Shown here: positions 37,568 through 47,928 of the stretch, one piece after another
Layout of the letters: each line of letters starts with the position of its first letter
How positions within the stretch are numbered: the stretch's first letter is position 1
NCBI GenBank assembly: GCA_964035575.1
Contig: OZ037917.1
Location: 1,178,001-1,242,000, forward strand
Direction of reading: 5' to 3'
DNA from: Rhynchopus sp. YZ270_cl-10
Lineage: Eukaryota; Euglenozoa; Diplonemea; Diplonemida; Diplonemidae
Length of the DNA stretch: 64,000 bases
The notes under the pieces: model-generated
Database searches by the model: none
Seen by the model: only the letters and a program-made list of their open reading frames with translations
Told to the model about the DNA's origin: nothing
Position numbers and translations under genes: made by a program

Positions 37568-40500
37568 ATGCTGTTGGAAGTCGGGCGTGAGATGCAATTG
37601 CAGGAGAAGCACACCATGAACACTTCGAGGGTGACGAGCCTGGATGCGTTCCTCAAGAAGTGGGTGGAGACGCAGGTGGTGACTTGCGGTTTTGCAGAAC
37701 TTGTTTCCACATCTGTGTTGGCGGATCAAGTGGAGGCAGTGCTGCGTGCAGGGGAGCTTGTTGCATGCAGGATGCTCGCGACAAACGAATGGCAGGGGAC
37801 GGTGAGTGTGATGTCGCAGTATCTTGAGCAGCAGCACGATATGACTCGTCAGGAGACGGAATCGGGTTTCCGCTGGCTGCCGTTCCGCATTGAGTACTTT
37901 GTGGAGGAGGGGAGCACGTTCACGTTCTGCCAAGTCGCTTGGGGAGTACCTTGCAGCACGACGGCTTGCACGTGACCCAACATCGACACTGGAGTTGCTG
38001 GGACAGTGCAGCTTCAGCAAGGAGTACCAGCGTGTGCTTGTGTTCTTTGCGGCGCTGGTGTGTGCAGACGATGTGCTGTACAATGATGCCTACACAGAGC
38101 TGCTTGCTGCCGTGAAGCGGACACGTGGTGCAGATGCAGGTGGTGACGTTGTGACAGTTGGGTCGAATGCAGCAGCACTGCTGGCACGTGCACGCTTCAC
38201 AGTGAGTGGGGAGGACCTGAGCGGGATTCGTGTTGAGAACTGCGACCTGCGCGGGTGTCAGTTTGTGGAGACGAAGCTGACGGGCGCTTCCTTGTCGAAT
38301 GCGTGGGTGGAGCACACTGAGTTCTACTGTTGCGCGATGAAGGATGTGGACATGAGTGGCTGCTCGTTGGGCACAGCACTTCTTCCACTGTTCTTCCAGC
38401 CAGGGGAGCAGTGTCCAAATGTGCATGCTGTGACAGTGACACCCGATGGATGTCACATAGTTGCAGGAGGTGGGGACGGTACGATATGTTTGTTCGACAC
38501 GACGACTGGCGAACGTGGGTTTAGCTTCAAAGCGCACTCTGCTGCCTGTGGTGCAGTTGTGGTGACACCAGACGCATCGCGCATAGTGACCTGCTCTGCC
38601 GACAAGACTGTGCGTGTGTGGGATGTGCAGACAGGACAGCAGCTGTGTGTTCTGGGAGAGGACATCCCGAACACCAGAGCCTTGGCAGTCACGCCCGACG
38701 GCAGCAGAGTTGTTTGTTGCTCAGGCAAGAGTGTGCACGTGTGGGCGCTCTGGACTGGGAAGGAGGTGCTGGTTCATGACAATGAGGCGTTTGGTAGTGC
38801 AGCTGTTGTGTGCCTCACACCTAATGGAAGTCGGATTCTGTCGTGCTCAGGACGTGTGCTGCAGGTGTGGGACTTGGAGAAGGTGGAGGTGATGAGGAGA
38901 TTTGAAGGACACGCGATGGATGTATTATCACTGGCTGTCACTCCCGACGGGAAGGTTGTTTCGGGCTCGCAAGACGAAACTGCACGTCTTTGGAACGTCT
39001 CGACTGGGGAGGTGGTGAGGGTGTTCCGCAGCTGTTTTCCCATCAACGCAGTGGCGGTCACTCCAGACGGATGCCATCTGGTGGCTGGATGTGGTGCCAA
39101 GTTGTACGTGTGGGAGGTGTCCACTGGGGAGGAGGTGAGGGTCTTGAATGCAGACGGTGCTATTTGCGCTGTTGCAGTGTCACCAGATGGGCGTCGTGTG
39201 GTGTCTGCTTCGTCGCTGGAATGTTTTATCTCTGTGTGGGACGTACAACCAGAGAAGCCCGATCTTCGTGCAGAAACACACACGGGCACAGTGCATGCTG
39301 TGGTGGTGACGCCCAAGGGACACATCATTTCGTGTGCTGCCGACCTGATGATGCGTGTGTGGGACACATCCACCGGACTGCAGATACAGACGTTGGCCTT
39401 GAAACGCCAAACAGTGGGTCAGATTCCTGCCGTGTCCCCAGATGGGAACACTGCACTGTTCTGCATTCTAGGGTCAGTTTTTGCCTGGGATATTTCGAGT
39501 GGGGAATGGTTCGGGCTGCAAGTTTCCACTGGTGAAAATGAGGCGGAACCTGGGGAGTATTCCTGTGTCGCAGTGTCACGCGATAAAGGTTGCGGGGTGA
39601 TTGGGTTCCGAACAGGCTACGTCCAACTGTTGAAGTACAGCAGTGAGAACGGTATTGAATTGACAAGAAAATTTCTTGTGCACACTAAGGGAAGTGTGAA
39701 CGATATTGCAGTGATGCCGGATGGAGACCACGTGGTGTCGTGCTCTGATGACAAGACTGCGCGCATATGGGATATTCGTACTGGCAAGGTGACAATGGTG
39801 TTCGCCCATGACGATGCAGTCAAGCATGTTGCTGTGATACCTGACGGATCTCGTCTTGTTGCGTGCACTGCGCATCATGTACATGTCTGGGACGTGGCTT
39901 GCGGGACGACGGTATACAAACCATTTCAGGTGCATGAGCTACGTGGCGTGGCAGTGAGTCCTTGCGGCAGGAGAATGGTCGTGTGTGCTGCAGTGAAGGA
40001 GTGCGCTGTGCGTGTGTACGACATAGCCACAGGTGACGTTGTGGCAAGCACGGTGGACAACTGTCCGTATCTCCGTGTCCACAGCGTCGCAGTGATCCCC
40101 GATGGCAACGTCGTTGGTGGTTGCAGCGACGGCACTGTGCGTGTGTGGCGGATCAGGGGGAACGTGCTGCACCCGACCAGAACCATGGGTCTGCCTCGGG
40201 CACCCCCTCGTGCTTTAGGTCCTGATGTTGCGGGTGTGCTCAACACGGTGACACCGAAGTCTGCGTCTCTGACTCTTCTCAACAGTGCTGGAGACACGAA
40301 GACCCTGCTGCGCGGTGCCGCACGTGAGGGGGACTTGAAGGCAGTGCAACTTCTTCTGCTCAACGGGGCAGGGAACGTGCGTGACAAGCACGGGAATCTG
40401 CCGCTGTGGTACGCACTGCAGCACAAGGACGCAGATGTGCGGGGGCGACTTGAGGAGGCGCTGAGTGCACATGCCGCAGAGATCCTTGACGAGGTGGAGG

Positions 40501-43037
40501 CTGATGTGGAGAGGTATCTCACTACAGGTGTCGGGACAGCAGGTGTGGCAGAGGGACGGGGCGATGCACATCCCAGTGGCAGCAGAACGACGACCTCGAC
40601 TGCAGACAGAGTGGGGAAGGATGACGTTGACAGGGACACAGACACACTGCAGTGCACAGAAGGCAGAGAGGGACGGAAGGTGGAGTGGCTGCAGAAGGAA
40701 GACAGTGCTGGTGGTGGTGGGGAAGACCTGCTGTGCTGGCTGCGTGGTCTGTCGACAGTGGACCCGCCGTTGGGCTACGCAGACAAACACGTGCAGCACC
40801 TGGAGGCGGGCTTCCGTGTGGTGTGCGAGAGTCTGCTGGAGGACATCGGCAAACGCAGGGAGGCTGCAGTGACACGTGGGTACGTGGAGGTGGAGGACTG
40901 GATGGCAGCGCGCGATCCGTTTGAGCTGCTGCTGTCGTGGTTCCTGTACACATCCGAGTATTACATCCTTCTGACTGACCGGGCTATACTGGACCACCAC
41001 GGGAGTGCTGCTGTGGCACAGTGGCTTGCGTTGTACACAACGATGAACACTGCGATGCGTGCTGTGGGGCAGCTGCCTGAGGTGAAGGAGTGGAAGGGGG
41101 AGGCAGCACTGAACGTGTTTGAGCTATCGCCTGCACCCCGCCAGCTGCACGTGATTGCGACCTTTGCACCGCTGATCCGTGGTCTGCAGAGGTTGATTGG
41201 GAGTCGGCGGAAGCAGCTGCGGACTGTGTTCCGCGGGATCGATGTGAACGTGTCTGCGAAGTACACGCTGGGGACACGTGTCGTGTGGAACTGCTTCACG
41301 TCGACGACACCGCACCGTAAGGTGGCGAAGACCTTCATGTCCAGGAAGGGAGGCACGTTCTTTGTTGTTGTGCCGAAGGAGGGTGCTGCAGATGTGAGGT
41401 TCTCTTCTTCGAATCCTGATGACGACGGGCTGCTGTACACAGCGAACACCGAGTTCCGGGTGCAGTGGAAGCTTTCGCCGACGTTGCTGCGGATGATGGG
41501 TCTGCGCTTTGACGTGATTGTGATGCAGGAGGTGCGTGAGGGTGTTGGTGCTGGTCTTGGTGTGGGTGTGGAGAAGACGAGTGCGGCTGAGCAGGTGGGT
41601 GTGCTGCAGGAGGTGATGGAACACACAGTGGTGTTCTTTGCTGACTACCTTGCGCAGTACGTGGAGGGGCGTGTGGGTGACGCCACGTGTGTGGAGGAGT
41701 CGGAGACACGTCCGCTAATGAAGGAGGTGCGGGTGTGGCTTCGTGCACGTGCAGGCAGGAAGCGTCGGGCACTTCGGAAGCAGATGGCAGTGGCAGCAGC
41801 TGTGGGCACAGACCTGAACACCACAAAGGAGACGAAATGTAGAAAACGAAAAGCAGGGAGGTGTGACATGTGGTGTCTGGTCGGGGAAGGCGGGAGCGGG
41901 AAGACGTCTGCATCGATGGCAATCCTGAGCGGCCTTGTGCAGTCTGTGACGAACACATACAGCGAGTGGAGGGACACAGATGTGTATGCAAAGCCGTACT
42001 TTCCTGTGTTTGTGGCGCTGCCGACTGTGAAGAAGCACCTGCTTGAGGAGGGAGGGCTGGACAGGTTTGTGCTGGAGTCTTTTGCGCTGAAGGAGGCGGA
42101 CAGGGCGTTCCTTGCGGACAGGTACGAGGTGGTGTTGGTGCTGGACTCGCTCGATGAGGTGGGGCTGACGCAGGAGGAGGTGCGCACTCTGGTGGCTGAG
42201 AAGGGACTTGTGTGCCGGCACCCGTGGGTGCGGGCACACTGCAGCGTTCTTGTGACGGTGCGTGGGGAGTACCTGGACAGTGTGGACGTGTCTCCGTCAG
42301 ATGTGTGTGGGTCTGGTGTGCGTGCTGTGTACATGCAGCCGTTCACAGAGAAGGATGCGAGAGTCTACATCACACGTGTAAATGAAGCCTGGGCGATCAA
42401 GTTGAAGGAGCAGAAGAAGAAGGAGAAGGAGACGAAGGATCCCACATCAGACAAGCCAGAACGCACAGTCTGGGTACGTGAGGAGGACGTTGAGGGGCTT
42501 GTGCGGCTGCGTGATCCGTTTGTGCTGCACATTGCGTGCCACGCGCAGTGCAGCGGTGATGCTTCGGAGGTGATGATCTTCGAACAGTACCTCAACACGT
42601 GGACGAAGGAGATGGTGTCGTGCGGACGTGACTCTTGTGATGAAGATGTGTTGGCTAGAGAAGTGGAGGCAGTGCTGCGTGCAGGGGAGCTTGTTGCATG
42701 CAGGATGCTCGCGACAAACGAATGGCAGGGGACGGTGAGTGTGATGTCGCAGTATCTTGAGCAGCAGCACGATATGACTCGTCAGGAGACGGAATCGGGT
42801 TTCCGCTGCCTGCCGTTCCGCATTGAGGACTTTGGGGAGGAGAGGAGCACGTTCACGTTCTGCCACAAGTCGCTTGGGGAGTATCTTGCAGCACGACGGC
42901 TTGCACGTGACCCAACATCGACACTGGAGTTGCTGGGACAGTGCAGCTTCAGCAAGGAGTACCAGAGTGTGACTGAGTTTTCAAAAAAAATTGAGCAGTG
43001 TGGGGTTGCAACGGCACAAGCTTGCAGGGAGGTATGA
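37568..43037 (+). CDS. Second NLR-like locus: NACHT tail - pentapeptide - 14 WD40 - ankyrin - ADP-ribosyltransferase - NACHT
   Basis: It starts with an ATG directly abutting the TAA of the previous locus. The first 120 codons are only the C-terminal helical part of a NACHT module. Near 37.93 kb the frame shifts, and one frame then runs to 43037. It encodes the GEYLAARRLA motif, a pentapeptide region almost identical to the first locus (38190-38330) and about 14 WD40 repeats (38420-40160; two propellers' worth). It then continues without a stop into ankyrin (40290), ART (about 41000-41470) and NACHT (Walker A at 41886-41909). In this ART the FRG arginine and FTSTT remain, but the segment matching EDELLY reads DDDGLLY, so catalysis is doubtful. 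The end diverges abruptly after CSFSKEYQ into an unrelated 20-residue tail. It looks like unequal recombination between tandem genes. Confidence 0.82.
40450..42950 (+). repeat. 2.5-kb paralogous block B (ART-NACHT)
   Basis: Partner of 33587-36145. The C-terminal NACHT stretch also recurs at 37725-38330, and there it continues into the pentapeptide region. Confidence 0.85.
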
Positions 43038-43212
43038 GTGCAGAGACTATGATTCTGGGGGGAAGAACGACTGGCACTACGTCACCAGCGACCTTGATGA
43101 GCCCACAGCAGGACCCAGCAAGGCGCGTGCCCTCTGGCGCAACCGTGCGCATGTCCAGTGGGAGCTGACTGCAACCGAAAACCCAGATGTCTACGAAGTG
43201 TCACAGCACTGA
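42991..43212 (+). pseudogene. 3' remnant of an unrelated gene fused to the NLR cluster end
   Basis: A frame overlapping the end of the NLR-like ORF continues to TGA at 43210-43212. It encodes a plausible domain end: GRYECRDYDSGGKNDWHYVT, LWRNRAHVQWELT, PDVYEVSQH, with coding-like composition. It has no start of its own that makes sense. I infer the tail of a gene whose 5' part was replaced by the recombined NACHT copy. I do not recognise the domain. Confidence 0.5.
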
Positions 43213-43414
43213 CCGTATCATAGGTCAGGTCACACGACGCTTGCAGTGTTGACGCGCTGCCCCAGCAGTGGTGCTGTGCAGCATATCGCTGGCCCCGGGG
43301 GGGAACTGTACAAAAGGCAGGACGAGTTTTCGGCGTGAAAATGATGAATGTTTATGGGGCAAAAAAAGTAACACCACTGACTCGTTCACCCGAACGTTCC
43401 GCGGATTTTATTTT

Positions 43415-43480
43415 TTACATCTTCTGTTCGGGCTGGCATCGCACGTGGGTCAGTCGGAGGTGCCTACATTAATAACTTCA
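43415..43480 (+). repeat. Family E, truncated copy abutting the full-length copy
   Basis: TTTTACATCTTCTGTTCGGG, then GGCATCGCACGTGGGTCAGT and GGAGGTGCCTACATTAATAA. A middle segment present in the full copies is missing. Confidence 0.6.
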
Positions 43481-43490
43481 CTTTTTTTTT

Positions 43491-44272
43491 GGTCTTGGGC
43501 TGGACCTTAAGTTGCATCCGGGGGTCCGTTCCTCCAGAAACTCTATGAAGGTGTTGACCGCTCGAACCGATGTCTCCTACCTGAGAGATTACAAAACAGG
43601 AGGCGAGGAGGGGTATGCGGGGCGTTTTGCCTTCAGGGTCTTTTCGTTTTGCAACCCTGCCTCTTCTTAAGACTACCAGTGCATAGCCTTTGTCTTTCTT
43701 TTTGATGCGGGACTCTCCCCCTTGTCCTCAGGGTGCTAAACGTCCCTGCCCCTTCCCTATGCAAAGTTACACCCTGGCAGGGTATATAAATGCTGGGACG
43801 TGGCTTCCCCATGCTATGACGGGTGCTCGCACCCAGAGCATTAAACAGCGACAAACAGTCAGGCCAGGACTTCGATGCTACACCTATAGGTTACGGTGTA
43901 CTGCATGTAAATCCCTAAGAGAAAGGGTGAGGCCTAACTGTCGGTACAGAGGGACACCAAGAGAGAGATGTTGTGACTCCCCCGCCCTCCCCTTTTTGTG
44001 TTTTTGGGTTTCTGCTCTCTTGTCTCGACTATCGTTCACTAAGAGTTGGGTGAAGCGAACGGGAGTACCTGTAAGCTCACAACTCTACAGCGGCAAATGG
44101 CCGCCGGCTGACGAGAGGTTGTGTACCGCCCTCGTTCTCTTAGCTCCTTACGGTCCGGGCAGGTCATTAGGTTTCCATTTTACATCTACTGTTGTAGGCC
44201 GCAGGGTACTTGTGCTTTCATCTGGATGGCTGGCCTCGTACGTGGGTCAGTCGGAGGTGCCTGCATCAACAA
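43491..44272 (+). mobile_element. ~800-bp dispersed repeat (family E), full-length copy 2
   Basis: Aligned with 8327-9139 from GGTCTTGGGCTGGACC to GGTGCCTGCATCAACAAC. Shared segments include the TATAAATGCTGGG stretch and GGGTGCTCGCACC hairpin. Indels break any common reading frame, so I treat it as a non-coding retroposed family. Confidence 0.7.
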
Positions 44273-44674
44273 CCACAGTTTTTTTTTTTAAACTGACCGT
44301 CACTGTTCTGTGCGTGTACATAAATAATTTATGCAATCACTTCACTTTATGGCATCTTTGAAACAAGGAGACCGTGTTCCCACGGGTTTCTGAACAAAAG
44401 TGTCACCATGAGGAGATCCGGGTTGCCCACGCCACTGCAAAATCACAAAAAGTTACATCCTTTGGTTGTAGGGTGGTGATTCGCACTTCTGGTGTTTGTT
44501 AAAGAATTACCGGTAGCCCCCCCTACCGGATCTCCCCGTGGGATCTTTTTTGGTCACTTCTGTGTACCGTTTTACCGAGTCGGCCAGACTACTTATACTA
44601 CACGGCGGGGCTGTGTCACACCTGTGACACAGCTGAGGGTGTGTAACTTTCAATGATATGCGACATTTTGTGAC

Positions 44675-44805
44675 AGTGTCACCGTGACACTGTCACAAGC
44701 TGTGTGACACTGTCACAAATCGTGTGACACTGTCACGGTGACACTGTCACAAGTCGTGTGACACTGTCTCCGTGACAGTGTCACAGTGGTGTGACACAGT
44801 CACAG
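44675..44805. repeat. Left subterminal GTGACAGTGTCAC cluster
   Basis: About eight half- or full palindromes of GTGACACTGTCAC/GTGACAGTGTCAC, spaced by AAGCTGT, AAATCGT, AAGTCGT-like linkers. Confidence 0.85.
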
Positions 44806-45304
44806 TGGCTATTGCCTCCCAGGGAAAGGGACTCTCAAAAAATTTTTTTTGCCCAAAATAGGGCTAATTTCGACGATTTGAGGCCATTAAAAGCAAAAAC
44901 TGGCACTTTTGAGCATCTGTGGGGGTCTAAAACGCGGTTTGCGCACCCGATTTTTCGTGGTTTTTGCCGTAGACAATTTTTTTCTTTAAAAAGTCAATCT
45001 GAGGTTTTCTTTGGATTTTTTGGGCCATTTTATGACCTACCACGCCCGATCTCGGGCGGGGAAAAAAAAATTTTTTTTTTTTGGGTCAAAAATCGCCCTT
45101 GTCTAACCACTGTTTAGGTAGGTTCTGGGGGCTGGTGCTGACATACATGCATGTCCATTCCACAGGTTGTGGGGGTCCCAGATGTTGCCCGGGGGGTAAA
45201 GGGTCATATGATGTATATAATTGCACAGTTTATACAGTGCAAACTGTTGTTTCATTAGATGCGATGCAATGACAGAGTATTGTTGCTTTATTTCCTTTCA
45301 GTCC

Positions 45305-46310
45305 TCAGTTGTTCAGTTCACTAATATTCCAGCATATATTAATGATACTGCCTGGTTTGGTTGTATGACCATAATGTTTGCAATGTATAGCTAGCTTTCG
45401 TAAAACACGGCAGCATGCCCAGGCGAGCCGGACAGTCGCACAAGTACTCGTTGGCTGCGACGCGTCGGAGGCGGCTTGTGGTCTGCAGGAGGGCCTCCAA
45501 CACCTGCTGACCGGGCGACATGTATGTCGCACCCGTGAGCGCCTTCGCTGCCTTCCGGTGGAGCACGAGGGTGTCATGTGGGTCGCAGGGAGTCGGCTGC
45601 CGTCAGGTAGGCAGCTCGTCCTGAGCTGAGTGGAGGTTGTTCACTGAAGAGTCTGGCTCATCAGTTGGTGCATGTCACTACACCCGTTTTCCATCACCTT
45701 CGACACATTGCTGGCGAGGGAGATCGGGCTGTACGACGCGGGTCATGTCGTGTCTTTCCCTTTTTGTGTAGTGGGATCACCGTTACTGTCGTCGACGACT
45801 CGGGAGAACTGCCGTCGTCCAGGAGAGGTTGCGCATATGCAGGAGTGCTCGCGGTGCTCCATCACCGAGGTGTTGAAGCCATTCGTTGTGGACCCCGTCT
45901 GGGCCAGTGGACCCGACCTCACATCTCCTAACCTAGCGGCCGTGTTCCAGCAGAAACAAATCAATATTTTTCTTGTGCTGCTTTGTTGACCATCCCGAAC
46001 CAGAGGGAGTAGGTCTCGTTCAGGTTTGTGCGCTTCGTCGTTTTTGCAATGCTCTCCTCCGAGAATTCAATCGGAACGTGGTCGGAGGCCCTTCGACAGT
46101 GTAATCCATCCCTGGTATCCAACATTTCAGAAGTCATCACAATGTCGGGCCCCATAGCGTCTTGCAGTGCAGTGTGTCCCAGGATACGGTGGTGCGCATT
46201 CACGTCCCCTGCAATCGCCACCTTCCCCTGTGGGCAGTTCTCAAACGTTGCAATCGTCACATTGTGTGTCATTTTTGTGCAGGCCTGCCGCACTTGGCCT
46301 GTCCACATGG
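45305..46310 (-). pseudogene. Degraded non-LTR retrotransposon (LINE, ingi-like) fragment
   Basis: Read on the - strand. 46308-45961 encodes the C-terminal half of an AP-type endonuclease: GKVAIAGDVNAHH, then SDHVPIEF. About 45898-45780 gives GPDGVHNEWLQHLGDG and NLSWTTAVLPS. About 45790-45690, in shifted frames, gives TVIPLHKKGK and SYSPISLASNVSKVMEN, the start of a reverse transcriptase. 45566-45339 encodes LHRKAAKALTGATYMSPGQQ and VLEALL, like the post-RT segment of ingi/Jockey-type elements. The RT catalytic core is absent, so there has been an internal deletion as well as frameshifts. This is a dead LINE nested in the 3.26-kb DNA transposon. Confidence 0.78.
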
Positions 46311-47100
46311 CAGAATCTCACACCTTCCACTACGTCAAGTGAGGTGATTCTCGGATATCTTTGCGATGACGTCCTCGTTAGGCTTATGTCGTTTCTGCAT
46401 GGTGGGCGAGAATATGCACGGTCCTTCCTCTGCACTGCCACTGAAGCGTCGTATACGGCTAAAATACCCGGGCCTGGGTTCGCAATGTAGAACACAAGTC
46501 GCCTACAGCAGGTGGAGGAATGTTGATGTTCTTTTCAGGGTCATAAACTGTCGGGGCGACGAAAGAAGGTTTCGGTCCCCACGGGAAGCATGGTCCACTC
46601 AGCACTCCGGTACCACCTCCCATAACACTGCGTTCTCGTTGCGTGTACGGTTTTGAAATCCGCTGCCGCAAAATAACGCACTACCGACTCCACTGTGGAG
46701 TGTCAGGTCAGGAGAATGATCTCTTCCAGTGGTTGCGCTGCTCCTCTGCGGAGGGAGCGGGACGTTATGATCCTGCTCCGGTAGTAGGGACCGTCCCGTG
46801 TATCTGCCTAACTGGAGGGTCGGCTTTCGTTTGGCACCAGTGCAGTAGTTTCTGATTCTTCCGTCACCTCTGCTGTTTTCAGGCGCACAACATCTGAAGC
46901 CCGCGCTGCGACCACCCAGCACATCCAGATGCCAGATGGCTAGCTTCGTCGTGCAGCACCTGCATCATGCGAAACACCTCGTCCTGCGTCGCTGGCACCG
47001 CTCTTCGATGCGAGTGCAGAGCTCCTTCTCGAAGGGCCCTCCGGAAACAAGCGTTAAGTCTCCTTTACCGTCACGAACAACAACAACAAAAGAGTGGGAA
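46311..47100 (-). other. Possible further LINE-derived sequence
   Basis: GC-richer than the spacers and with broken frames on the - strand (e.g. NINIPPPAV about 46.53 kb). It probably continues the LINE upstream of its endonuclease. No motif is clear enough to be sure. Confidence 0.3.
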
Positions 47101-47225
47101 TAAGGCAACATGTTTCAGCAAAACAAAATTTTAGACAGCTGACTATTGCAAGCTGTTATGTTGGGTCAAATGTCGGAATAGGCAAACCCGCAACCCGGCG
47201 TTTCTTTCTTCTTCTCTTTCTCTTC

Positions 47226-47420
47226 GAAGCAACGCAACCCAACCGATCGAGCGGATCAGAACGCAACGATGTGAACGTTGCGAACCGAGCCAACCCAACG
47301 CCACCGGTCTGAACGCAACGGCCCGAACCGAACGCACGGAACCAACGCAACGCAACGAATGCAACCGATCTGTACGCAGCAAACCGAACGCAACGAGTGG
47401 TTACAAAACGCAACCCACCT
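47226..47420. repeat. CpG-rich degenerate ACGCAACG repeats
   Basis: ACGCAAC/AACGCAACG-like words recur more than ten times, mixed with CCGAACC and CCGATC. Confidence 0.6.
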
Positions 47421-47510
47421 TCGGTGGGCTCAGACTCGTGCCAGTGGTGCGGGCAAACCCGCCCTGTGTGTGGGCCGATATTGACAAGTCTTTGACACAA
47501 AGGGGTCCAT

Positions 47511-47671
47511 ACCCAGTACCCAGTACCCAGTACCCAGTACCCAGTACCCAGTACCCAGTACCCAGTACCCAGTACCCAGTACCCAGTACCCAGTACCCAG
47601 TACCCAGTACCCAGTACCCAGTACCCAGTACCCAGTACCCAGTACCCAGTACCCAGTGCCCAGTGCCCAGT
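47511..47671. repeat. Heptamer tandem array, (ACCCAGT)~23
   Basis: About 23 head-to-tail copies of ACCCAGT, perfect except for the last two units (GCCCAGT). The other strand reads ACTGGGT, superficially like a telomeric G-rich repeat, but it is internal to the transposon. Confidence 0.95.
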
Positions 47672-47682
47672 GGGTATTCCTT

Positions 47683-47848
47683 AAGGTTGTGACAGTGTCA
47701 CACAGGTATGTGACACTGTCACAAGTCGTGTGACACTGTCTCCGTGACAGTGTCACACATTTTGTGACACTGTCTCCGTGACAGTGTCACAAAATGTGTG
47801 ACAGTGTCACATGTGACACTGTCTCCGTGACAGTGTCACATGTGACAC
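47683..47848. repeat. Right subterminal GTGACAGTGTCAC cluster
   Basis: Alternating GTGACAGTGTCAC and GTGACACTGTCTCCGTGACA units up to the right TIR, mirroring the left cluster. Confidence 0.85.
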
Positions 47849-47928
47849 AGCCCCGCCGTGTACCATGTTTGAACCGTAAAAAAAAAAAAAAACGGATCGT
47901 AAATATTCTGGACTATAAATACAGCAGT

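Larger units (their letters stand above)
43213..44600. other. Repeat-filled spacer between the NLR cluster and the 3.26-kb transposon
   Basis: Contains a truncated and a full-length family E copy in tandem. Then comes about 330 bp with an imperfect inverted pair (GAGATCCGGG near 44410; CCGGATCTCCCCGTGGG near 44535). No gene seen. Confidence 0.65.
44601..47860. mobile_element. 3.26-kb DNA transposon with 20-bp TIRs and subterminal palindromes (EnSpm/CACTA-like structure)
   Basis: The first 20 bases, CACGGCGGGGCTGTGTCACA, are repeated exactly in inverted orientation at 47841-47860. TA lies on both outer sides (44599-44600, 47861-47862), consistent with a 2-bp target duplication. Both ends carry clusters of the palindrome GTGACAGTGTCAC and variants (44675-44805; 47683-47848). 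Terminal CAC, a short duplication and subterminal repeat arrays resemble EnSpm/CACTA elements; a TA-targeting family is the alternative. No transposase frame is visible. The interior holds a degraded LINE on the - strand, a CpG-rich ACGCAACG stretch and a heptamer array. It ends about 70 bp before the duplicated SHMT block. Confidence 0.82.

Noticed and set aside
37564-37603. 40-bp intron joining the two NLR-like loci (GTAAAT ... TTGCAG)
   Set aside because: It is shorter than any supported intron here and splicing would lead straight into a stop.
43690-44361. 223-codon frame in the second full-length family E repeat
   Set aside because: The frame is not preserved in the copy at 8327-9139, so it is not under coding selection.
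47511-47671. CRISPR array or true telomere
   Set aside because: Units are contiguous 7-mers without spacers, and the array is flanked by transposon palindromes rather than a chromosome end.
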